From assembly GCA_902702965.1 (NCBI GenBank), contig CACRXP010000160.1, positions 920,179 to 984,178 on the forward strand: DNA of 64,000 bases. Direction: 5' to 3'. The notes below the pieces were generated by a model, which searched no databases, had not been told where the DNA came from, and saw only the letters and a program-made list of their open reading frames with translations. Each line of letters begins with the position of its first letter. Positions within the stretch are counted from its first letter, which is position 1. The position numbers and the translations under genes were made by a program. Shown piece after piece: positions 48,003-56,818 of this stretch. Source of the stretch: Spirometra erinaceieuropaei (lineage: Eukaryota > Platyhelminthes > Cestoda > Diphyllobothriidea > Diphyllobothriidae).

Positions 48003-48255
48003 GGTAAGATGTGGTTATGTAGCCACACCTGAGGTTAACAATACTGTTAGGCGTTAGGGTTAGGTCGACTATTTCTCAATCACTCAGAGTACAACCGCGC
48101 ATTTCTAATAGCTTTTCTTTTACATACAATTACTTGACCTCGTCGCCTGTGTGTACCCCGGCCCCACCTGTAAAAACCCCTATCATCACCGGTCCCATAT
48201 TACAGGCGGCTGGGGTTGGTTTACCTCAGAGGCGGCTACATAACCACATCTGACC
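48003..48255. mobile_element. MITE with ~38-bp TIRs and 8-bp TSD
   Basis: Terminal repeats of about 38 bp (start GGTAAGATGTGGTTATGTAG; the right end is its inverse with few changes). The flanks GACTGGAA (47,995-48,002) and GACTGAAA (48,256-48,263) match at seven of eight bases, a probable 8-bp target duplication. The core includes GCGTTAGGGTTAGG, a telomere-like piece, and a segment TATTACAGGCGGCTGGGG that is also in the 5.4 kb MITE. No coding capacity. Confidence 0.8.
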
Positions 48256-48306
48256 GACTGAAATTTTGCGTAATTTGAATTTTGCTGATTACAATCGACA
48301 GCGTGG

Positions 48307-49416
48307 CTGGTGCTACTATAGCGTGAGTTCTACCTTCATTCTTTGTTCATACTTCAACATCCCCGTCGAAATGTTGTTCCGAGAGTCCTGTACTGAAGTG
48401 GTGCACAGTGAAGAAGCGGCGCCACGATATCTCCTCTGACACGGTCCCTTAGTAGAGTGAAAATCTTGTCGCAAGTGCGATAAGTCGGTGATGTTCACAA
48501 ACAAGAAGGTCCGTGGACAGAGTGTCGGTGTGGAGTTGCAGAAGAAAGGGTTGTCAGTATGCTCGACCAGTAATAAAGGGCAACGGATTCTTCCACTATT
48601 GTGATCTGAACGGAAGACTACTGTAGTTTGAGGCCCTGTGATAGTTCACCATTGAAACAGCAGAATGCAGAATGCCAAGGCTTACTTGTAGATCCTCAAG
48701 TACTGTGGTTGGCTGGTTCAGTTACGCCCGGAAAGTCTATTCCTAAATGGTATCCTGTCGCTAGGAAAAGAATGCTGAACGGAACACCGGAAAACCCAGT
48801 ACAAATCGACGAAGCCAGATTCGCACATCGTCTTCATAAGAATATGCACCTGTCTAAGAAAACGATGGTGACTCAGTACAGAATTATCGGAATCGGTAGT
48901 CCATGAGTCTTTGGATTGCGTCAGGGTACCGATGTTAGGTGCCTCTATATACACATGCGAGATACAGCGACGTTGAGCCCTATCATTGAACGCGAAGTGG
49001 AACCATGTCTAATAGTGCATTTTGACGAATAATCAGCTTGTCCGCGACTTTATCAGACTGGGTATGACCACAAAACCGTCAATCACCAGAAAAATTACAT
49101 TGATCCGAATAGAGGTGAGCATACCCAGAAAGTCGAGAAGACTTGGTTGGACAGCAAGATTGAGATTTCGAAGAAAAATCTCAGAGTTCCACAACATTTA
49201 CTTCAGGGCCACTAGGATGAACACTGCAGGCATGTTTTAAAGGGAGACGAAAACTACTTCGTTGCAGTCCCACGCGGTACTTAAGACGTGTTTGTCGCCT
49301 ACTTGTTGTTATTTGATTCGGATTTAATTTTCGCAATACAGACAACAAATTTTAAATCTGATTCTGGCTTTCGGCCAGTACCCATTAGTGTAGGAATCAC
49401 GCTATAGTAGCACCAG
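48307..49416 (+). mobile_element. Merlin-type DNA transposon, inactive
   Basis: Perfect 20-bp terminal inverted repeats at 48,307-48,326 (CTGGTGCTACTATAGCGTGA) and 49,397-49,416 enclose a 1.1 kb element that carries a Merlin/IS1016-type DDE transposase with premature stops. Length and layout (single gene, short TIRs) fit Merlin elements, known from flatworms and many other animals. Merlin makes 8-9 bp target duplications; none is evident in the flanks, so they have decayed or the true ends are slightly different. Confidence 0.88.
48628..49240 (+). pseudogene. Merlin transposase pseudogene
   Basis: One continuous plus frame gives PVQIDEARFAHRLHKN, RDTATLSPIIEREVEPCLIV, HFDE, GYDHKTVNHQKNYIDPNRG, HTQKVEKTWLDSKIEI and QHLLQGH. 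This is the DDE core of Merlin transposases, which cut and paste their own element. The catalytic residues appear kept: D at 48,808, D at 49,024, E at 49,135. Three in-frame stops interrupt it: TGA 48,904, TAA 49,030 and TAG 49,213. The first two sit where family members have tryptophan (WVFG and DEW). No frameshift occurs between 48.78 and 49.24 kb. The N-terminal part (48,330-48,620) is not readable. Confidence 0.88.
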
Positions 49417-49876
49417 TCGGTTCAAAAGCGACATGGTTTAAACCACAGGTATTCAGCGGTTTGAGTTTGCCGATAGACAAGGGCAAGTCAGCCAGAATTC
49501 AGACGGGAAGGAGTACTCACTGGGGTAATTTTGTTTAGGGCCTGCACTTATCCCAACGACAAATGAGGCAGACCCAGCATCATGCATTGACAAGTCTGCT
49601 GCGCATCCAGCCTCACAAGTGGTTCGCGCTGCTAGATGCGTCAGTTTGCGTCTGCGCGCTCCCATAAGCCCGGCGTTTTGTGTCTATCCAAGAGGCCCCC
49701 TGGCGGCTGTCAAGGTGAGCGCGCTCAGGGGGGATGAGCGTCGCAGCGTCTCCTGGTGAGGTTGTCCACCTCTAAAGTGTGTTTGTAGGGTTGTACAAGC
49801 TTGAGATAATCGGGTGACTGTAATGGGCCGACGGGAAATTTGGCCAAACTATGAAAAAATCGTGGCGCTTGGTTGA

Positions 49877-49959
49877 GGCCTCGCAGATCATGGTGGTTAA
49901 AGCGTTGGTTGTACTCAAGCCTTGGAATTTCGGTAGCGGGCTCGAATCCCGCCAAGATC
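49877..49959 (+). repeat. tRNA-like SINE head
   Basis: GGCCTCG at the 5' end, AGATCATGGTGG as a decayed A box, GCGTTGGTTGTACTCAAGCC as anticodon arm, and GGGCTCGAATCCCGCC as B box and T-arm. It resembles the left arm of the 1.8-2.4 kb inverted pair (GCGTTGGCTGTACCCAAGCC), so it is the same family. Not a functional tRNA by inspection. Confidence 0.6.
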
Positions 49960-50249
49960 GCTCAGTTTTCGGCGCGTTGCTGCCTGTAAATTTCGGTCCA
50001 ACCTCCGTGGCGTCAGTTGCTGTTCATCTGACCTCGTCCATATCTGCTGGTCGGTTTCTCAAAAACAGCTGCGTTTTTCACAATTGAACTGCGGCCAGCA
50101 GACAACAGACGACTTCCCCTGCTTAGGAACTGAATCTGTCAGTTGCATCATTTAGCGGTGGGGATTCAAGTCGGTCTTGTGGGGAATTCAAACTTCGAGC
50201 GACCTCAGCGGTTTAGCGACGGTCTCCGATAGGCCTTTTACCTAGTCAG

Positions 50250-50610
50250 TGGTGTTGTAATACTATCGGGCGGCACAATCCCATAATATCTCGGACAAGA
50301 CAGGATGCTGGCCTTCTAGTGAACTTCTTTTCAACCGCCTGCAAAATCCGCACTTAGTAAAAACACTGCTACTTGAGTAGTATGTAATTTTCTAGTGTTT
50401 TTCAATGCCCCTACAAATTCGAATATATTTTATAGGAAACGCACACAAAATATTCTTTCCTGCACTAATTTGATAACAAACTATGTCGCCTTTAAATTCT
50501 ATACTCAAAGAAAGGGTATCTTTCGGTTTCAGAATTTTTTATAATTATGGGATTTTTAAGATCGTGAAAAGTTCATTCAGACAACACCGTATATGTCCGT
50601 TTATTAATGC
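50250..50610. mobile_element. Foldback element, half-copy D
   Basis: Left arm and part of the centre only: GGCACAATCCCATAATATCT, CCTGCAAAATCCGCACTTAG, TTTGATAACAAACTATGTCG, and the central block CCGTATATGTCCGTTTATTA, which parallels CCGTGTTTGTCCTTTTATGC in copy E. No right arm is recognised before copy E starts. Confidence 0.72.
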
Positions 50611-50824
50611 TGCAAAATTTTGAGAGCTCTATTCTTAATGATATATAGGAATGGGATGCTGGGCATTATGTAAGTTAGCTGGATTCGTTCATTCTTTTGG
50701 ACGAATATCTGCGTATATCCGTTAGCTCTGAACAGCCAAACGAAATGGTTCAGTGTTATCGCCATGCAAGGGACGTGCTGCAATGGGTCACCATCTGCTG
50801 ATAAAGGGCGCAAACAAACACTAT

Positions 50825-51767
50825 CAATGGCTATCTCATGAATTGTTACCCGAAATTCTGCAATCCGCTGAGACCAGAAAGGATCATTTAGGTGGGGTGG
50901 TAATATTGACCATCGTGCAGCATAGCCCCAAGATATTCAAGACGGGTTTTCAAAAGCGCCTCTTTCAGGCCGCCCGCATAAACCACACTCAGTAAAAATA
51001 TCTACTTAAGTAGTGTGGATTTTTCCATTGACATCTGATGCCCCTGTAAATTAAGATGTATTTTATGAGAAACATGCCAAAAATGTCCTTCCTGATACTC
51101 ATTTGGTAGAAATTCACGGCTTCGACACATTTGATACTTCAAGAAATTGTACCTTTCGATTTAAAAGGACTTGTGATTACGAAATGTTTTAAGACTGTGA
51201 TATCTCTCGTCACACAGCGCCGTGTTTGTCCTTTTATGCATTCTGCTTGCAATCTTGTAGATATTTGCAAGCCTGATGTAACATCTTCTTAATAACATAG
51301 AAGAATATATGATATTTGCTATAGTGAAGGTATACAGTCTGTGGTCTGGAAAGCCAGGGCATGAGTATATCTGTACGCCGGACCCAAAAAATTTTGGAAA
51401 TTAATAGTTTTCAAAGCCTGAAAATCTTTCTTCTGTGCGTATATAATTTTGATACGACCCGATTTTCTAGCAAATAAGTGCAAGAAAGAATAGTTCTCTG
51501 CACTTTTTCTGTAAAATAGACTTAAATTTTAGGGCATCGAGAATCGATGGAAAGAGGCATACTACTCGAGTAGCCACCTTTAGCGTGAGTGATTATTACA
51601 GGCCGACTGAAAAAGAGCACTCCAAAAGTTCGTATCCTGACATGAATGAGATATCTTGGGATTATGCTACACTACGATCAATTTTACAACCCCACCTAGG
51701 TGATCCTCTCTAATCGAAAACACACTTCAGAATTTCGGTCAAGATCTCATGAGGTGGGTCAACTACT
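50825..51767. mobile_element. Foldback element, copy E
   Basis: About 940 bp. The left arm starts near CTATCTCATGAATTGTTACC and runs to about 51,200; the right arm runs from about 51,390 to AGATCTCATGAGGTGGGTCA at 51,743. Arm landmarks include CCCGAAATTCTG / CAGAATTTCGG and TACTTAAGTAG / CTACTCGAGTAG. Lies 215 bp from half-copy D in the same orientation, so insertions have clustered here. Confidence 0.82.
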
Positions 51768-53595
51768 GTAACTCCCCTTGCGATGAGGCGAGTGGCTGTT
51801 GTCGAAGCGTGGGATCTGCACCGTGATCATTGATCCTCTGAAGACCGTTGCCGTCAGTTGGCCGCTGGGTTAGCGACTGACGGGGACATATGGGAAGGGA
51901 AGTCGTCCATCCACTTCCTCCACGAGGACGACTGAGTTGATTTAAGCCCCGAGATATTCGGCTCTACCCTCTTGGGCAGCAGTAGTCTCAGGGCCTCCTG
52001 ATCAGTCAGGCTTATGGGAGCAGAGGGCTAGTCAGTGTCTGAAGCTAAGCGACTCCAAATTTCGTTGGGAGATTCAGACTTAGAACTCGAATATGCCGAC
52101 AAGCATCTCCTCCTCCTCGGTTACTCTCCCTGAGATTCGCATCTTTACCACGATCATTAAAAGCCAGAAGTTCTGACTTCAGCGGTATACGTCCTGTGCT
52201 TTGTGGTCATTGTAGGTCATGATTCCAATTTGGGACAACATCTAACACTGGAACTGCTCCGTCACAGTGAACTGAAGTAATCAAAGGGAAAACCGGGAAC
52301 GTCATATCCGGAGTGCCATCCTACTAGTCCACCCGTCGGCTGCAAATGCATGGATCCGTATCTCAGAAAACTTCAGCCTGAAAAGAGGAAGGTGGCCTTG
52401 CCACTGACCCTTATCTCCTAACTTCAAGCCAGTATATGATTCCACCACTGAAATTGGCCACCGATAAAGTCTGAAAAGAGTATTTCACACTGTAGTACAA
52501 TTGTAACAGAAAGACGTAAGCACTATTCTGATATTGTAAACAAGCTAGGGTAAAATTAAGTACTACTTACAGTGGGATGAGAAGTGAAAAAGAGAGAAAA
52601 GTCCCAATTCCTGAAAGTCAGCCCGGCAAGGGTCAAACATGTAAGAAAATGCCAGCTGTTGTTTAACAGATTCACCAGCGTTTTACCACTCCTGCTTTAC
52701 TAGCAGACGTACGCATTCCACTTACCATTATTTCGAGTATCTTTTAGCTACCTGACTGCTCTCCGCGCCGAAATTTTTTAACTTGAGCCTTCTTCTTTCT
52801 AAAGAATTACGTATGGGGGGGCGGAACAATGAACCGCTGTAGACATTTAAGCTGCACCGGCTCCTCGGGGTGGTACAGGCAGTTTTCCATAGTTTTTCCT
52901 TACCCCGCGCATATACTTAGTCCTTGCTGCCACCCCTCGAAGCAGCACCGACTGAAGCAATAACATGAAATATTGAGATGGGCGAACACATTGTTTGTAC
53001 GCAGATGCTGTCAGCAACAAAAGCTCCACTAACAGATCCGAAGACCGACAGGAGACTGTTTACTAATGTTCTTTATATCTGAGGTCTTATGTGATGCCAT
53101 GCCTTGGCATCGTTATTTCCTATATCCCTTGGTAGATTGAATGAGATGTACCGTCTTAACTGTGAAGTCCTTATCTTGCAGACTCAGTACCTGGGCGGGA
53201 CAAATTATTGGGGTCAACTGGGCTTAGGGATCCATATATGCTAGATTACCGTTCGAGAGATGGTCAAACAGTGGACAGATGCCGCAGGACGTAGAAGAGT
53301 ATGAGGGCTGATTTGGCACAGGGGAGGCGGACAGCCAGATAAAAGTTTTCGTGGCAGAAAAGATCACAGGTATGTGCAGGAAAGAGGAGAGTGGATCCAG
53401 CTTTTGAGGAGGAGTTGAACGTCGCAGTCTTCGTCCGGTAAGGCTGGTCTTCGCGTCCAGTCTGCTCGACCGTCGCAAATGATCATGTCCACCGTGTGTC
53501 CCGCAGGACTGCGGTGACAGGATAGTGACTTATGCAACATTTTCCAGATTCTATCCCCCCTCACACACCTGGGACCGCGGACAAAACTGAGTCGA

Positions 53596-54565
53596 GATCA
53601 GGTGCAATGGCTAACAAAGTCAAACACACCGTCGACACGGTTAGGCCTTTCGGCTTTTCTGCGTATGCACGGACACCAAATTTTGGCGAGCGGTTCCGTA
53701 TGTCAAGAACGTTTCGGAAGCTGTCGTCCGACTTCTCGCACCACTTGGGGCTGGAGTTGCACACAGGCCGGAGGCAACCATCAGGCGTCAACTGATGAAA
53801 CCGAAAGACCCACTGCCACGGCAAGAACGTGTGGAGTCGTTTATCGGATCTGGTGCAGTTGCGGACAAAGCAACTACGTCGGAAAACCCGGAAGACAGCT
53901 CCGTACGCGAATGGCCGAGCACGCTGCAGCGGTGCGGAGAAATGACGACAGCTCTCAAGTTGCGGCTCATTCGACGAGATCCGGCCACACTCAAATTCGT
54001 CGAGGCCGAAATTCTCGCTAGAGGTAACAACCGCGTGAGCCGGGAGCTGCTTGAGTCATGGTTTACCGACCCCCAGTCCACTAACAAGTGCAATGACCTT
54101 TCCTTTTCATACTCGGTGCTGAGACTTCGCCTAGGCGGAGTAATTAGCCACGCGGGGAACGCACAGGTGAACACTTTTCCCAACACCAAGGGCGGTGCGT
54201 CAGATGGTCGAGCCATCATCACACCAACATCCAACGCACGTGATGAAATTGCAGCAATTAACGACGCGAGTGTTGGCCATCACACCACATGCAACGATCC
54301 CTGATGAAGGGGTAGCCGTGAATATTCATAGGTATGCGGTAGCATGGCGACTGCATCCTATAAATACTGCAGCCCCTTATGCATGAACCACCCGTATCTG
54401 CATTCGTCTCTGATGATGGGTTAGAGCAGGAATCCGAAAAGTCAGGCTTATAAAGCTCTTGTCCCAGCGATCGTCTCCTTCTTCAAGGCTGCTTCCCGGG
54501 ACTCGTCTCTTCACTTCTATTGATCAGGTGTAATGGCTAACAAAGCCAAACACATCGTCGACACG
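53596..54565 (+). pseudogene. Penelope-like element 3' part (GIY-YIG endonuclease), broken
   Basis: Plus-strand pieces: frame a, VPYVKNVSEAVVRLLAPLG and KPKDPLPRQER (to 53,831); frame b, GVVYRIWCSCGQSNYVGK, GRQLRTRMAEHAAAVRRND (53,833-53,980); frame a again, FVEAEILARGNNRVSRELL, NARDEIAAINDASVGHHTT to 54,301. The VY...YVG and R..R..EH pattern is the GIY-YIG endonuclease domain at the C terminus of Penelope retroelement proteins; the CSC pair is typical too. Two frameshifts break the frame, and the reverse transcriptase part is absent, so this is a 5'-truncated dead copy. A 44-base sequence at 53,596-53,639 recurs at 54,522-54,565 with three changes, consistent with the tandem or pseudo-LTR layout of these elements. 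Confidence 0.85.
54401..54446 (+). ncRNA. Hammerhead-ribozyme-like core in Penelope tail
   Basis: CTGATGA at 54,410-54,416 and GAAA at 54,436-54,439 match the conserved hammerhead core. Between them GGGTT (54,418-54,422) pairs with AATCC (54,431-54,435) as helix II. Before the core GTCT and after a GTC site AGGC can pair as helix I (one wobble), placing the predicted cut after 54,443. Helix III is minimal (AAGT), which fits the tiny helix III of Penelope-borne hammerheads that work as dimers; the usual self-pairing ACGT appears mutated. Penelope elements are known to carry such motifs. Activity of this copy is doubtful. Confidence 0.65.
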
Positions 54566-56475
54566 TGCCGCATACCACCTAGCCCGTGCACAATAGACCA
54601 GGGTTTCACAAAAGGAGGGAGTGGTTCAAATCCCATCTAAGTGGGGGCACCGTGGAGGCCGAAGTAGGAAGAAAGCCTTCACGTCAAACAAACGGTGGAA
54701 TAACACAAACGGACGATCTAATAGAGAGTGAGACATAGGGCACGCCTGTGTGCGCGTCCTTTCGATAAAATTGTCTGCCCGAATCAGATGTCCGACATCA
54801 ACAGGAAAAGACACCTGCCCGCACAGCGCCACACAATCCGTGACTATACAAACCCTGCATACACGTGCTACTGTATTCCAGCTCTGTGTGTGTGAGGCAA
54901 GCGAATGCGCAAAGAATGCACAGATGGGCGAGTACGGACGGCCAACTGACGGAAAAATTAAATTACGGGCCTAGACACAAGGACCGTTACTTTAACGAGT
55001 CTCAATAAAAGGGGCCGAAAGCAGCAAAACCCAGTTTGATATCAATTCGGCTCACACGGAAAACAAATTCAAAAGACGAGGAAGAAAGACAAAAGTAGAG
55101 TTAGGTGAGATCGAACAAACTCAGGAAAACAACGACCTAGACGTTCTCAGCTTCTATGGGCTCGTGGTCAAAATAACGGCCAACTTGTCAAAAATTACCA
55201 TTACCACCCCTCCCCAGATTTCGGACAATAAGTCGCACCACAATGATGATCTCCTCCCGAAACATTGCCAGGTATAATGAAGAACAGGGACGTCATTGCG
55301 TTCGGAATCTAGCTACACCGTCTGATTTTAATAAACCATGTAAGGGCCCATATGTCAACTTTTGGGCTTTGTTTTTAGGCTCGTACAAAAGCGTTTGGGT
55401 CAAATCCTGATGACCGTTTATAAAAGGAATACTCGAAACGGCAGTTCTGGTCGACCTCATCAGCGGTTCTTCGAGGTGTCCTGAACTGTTGATGTCTCTG
55501 CGAAATGAAGTGGAAATATGGAAAAATCTTACCGGTCAACACACATACACATCGAAAATAAAGCGGTCCATCTGTTCTTTAATTCGCGGCGACTTGCGCA
55601 GGTCAGCTGGCTGCCAGCAAAATAGAAGCAGGTAGCCAACCACCCTTCAGCGCTGGGAAACCGCCAACAGGGGGAAAAAGCTTAAGTTCGGAAGTGCGGG
55701 TGAAGGAGTTTGCTAGAAATGTGGCCACTTTGGTGAGGCGAAAGAAGACTCTCGACTACAAAGAGGTCCTCAATTACCTCAATTCATAGTTGATAATGTT
55801 TCTAAGCGATTGATCTGTAGCACGATTAAAAGATTAAAGATGCCTCGTCTATACAAGCCACCTCTAAGTATTTTTATAAGTTTACATGTAGTTTTCGATG
55901 CAAACATATTGGATCCATGCAAAGCTAACTGACAACTCGACCGGTTGAACAGTAGTCGTAGTGGTTACTGAGGTCCGAAAAACCTATTTACGCAGCGCCC
56001 GTCAGACATTGATCACACTGTTTATGCATTCCAGCTAGAGACACTACAAGGCCACTTCCCTTCGTTCTAATTAGGGTTGCCGCGGCCGATATTGCCTGTG
56101 TTTAAATGACAGGGCACTGCACAAAGCGGTCTGAGTGAGAAAGAAAAGCAGCATTCGTTGTCAACCCAAAAGTCTCCTTCTTTATTAAAAGACCTGTCCA
56201 AAAAGGATTCCCGCTTATTAGAAGGAAGTCAGATGAAGGCGAAATTTGCTATCCGAAACTGAGAAAATCCGAGGAGGGATGATGGAATCCACTGCAATCA
56301 CAGAGGAATTCTTTTATCGTGAAAGTCACCTAACTGGGCAAAAGAGAGAGCGTCATATTTATCTGTATGAAATGCCCATATTTGTTGATACAGCCCTAAA
56401 GAACTGATACAATAGGGAGTACAGAGGCAGTTCTCTGATAGAATGAAAGGACATGGTCCTTGAAAGTAGGCCTAC

Positions 56476-56818
56476 CAGATGCAGCGTCTAGGCTGAAAGT
56501 CTCGAGGCTGATATCCTCACTGGCGGCCGAAAGGGTGAAGCGGATGGCTGATGTCGGCGAGGCCTCAGCAAACAACTGGCAGACAAGGCTTCCCACAAGA
56601 GCAGACTCTGGCAGAGAGAGGTGCAGTTCGAAACCATCCTTGCCGCCTAACTCGCCTCTTCCTTCCTCATCACCGATCGCCACATCGGTGATGTTTATCA
56701 AAGTGGCAGACCACTTGGACGACGATGCTTGCTTCACGATGGTCTGCCTGTCGGGTAGGAGCTGTTGCCGGATTTGGGAGTCTCCACTTCCTGCAGACGC
56801 AGCCAAATGGAGGATTGT
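56476..56818 (-). CDS. Cadherin exon 1 of window (end of one EC, start of next)
   Basis: Encodes residues 1-114. It opens after a strong pyrimidine-rich acceptor ending CTCTCTGCAG and closes at TCTG|GTAGGC in phase 1. The first half ends in WSATLINITDV, which looks like the last strand of a preceding EC repeat, so exons must exist further 5'. The second half starts a new repeat with LHLSLPESALVGSLV and reaches LDAASG, completed as a glycine codon by the next exon (SGELHLARPLDFE). The open frame continues upstream of the acceptor into a hydrophobic stretch, but that has no in-frame ATG (only GTG) and is read here as intron. Calcium ligands in the first linker are weak (DVAIGDEE instead of DVNDN). 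Confidence 0.88.

Larger units (their letters stand above)
47769..56475. other. Intron between exons 1 and 2 (about 8.7 kb)
   Basis: Repeat-rich. In order: MITE (48,003-48,255), Merlin element (48,307-49,416), tRNA-like unit (49,877-49,959), foldback D and E (50.25-51.77 kb) and Penelope-like copy (53.6-54.57 kb). 51,770-53,590 and 54,570-56,475 show no gene or repeat that I can name. Confidence 0.8.
97..56818 (-). other. Partial giant cadherin gene, 18 internal exons
   Basis: Eighteen minus-strand exons join through GT-AG introns (one GC-AG) with matching phases at every junction. They give 6,154 coding bases (about 2,051 residues) with no stop. The product is a chain of extracellular cadherin repeats: one partial, sixteen complete, one partial. 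It carries the family motifs DxNDN, LDRE/LDxE and xDxDxG. Such proteins act at the cell surface in homophilic or heterophilic, calcium-dependent adhesion and, for Fat and Dachsous, planar polarity and growth control. No start codon, signal peptide, EGF, laminin G, transmembrane or cytoplasmic part lies in the window, so both gene ends are missing. The exact subfamily (Fat, Dachsous, cadherin-23-like) is undecided, so no symbol is given. Residue numbers in the exon entries count from the first codon of the 56.8 kb exon. Confidence 0.93.

Noticed and set aside
49453..49665. Cysteine/histidine-containing minus-strand frame considered as a zinc finger
   Set aside because: Spacing of C and H does not fit a known finger, and no flanking transposon domain was found.
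54605..54650. B-box-like GTGGTTCAAATCCCATCTAA
   Set aside because: No matching A box at the proper distance and no cloverleaf.
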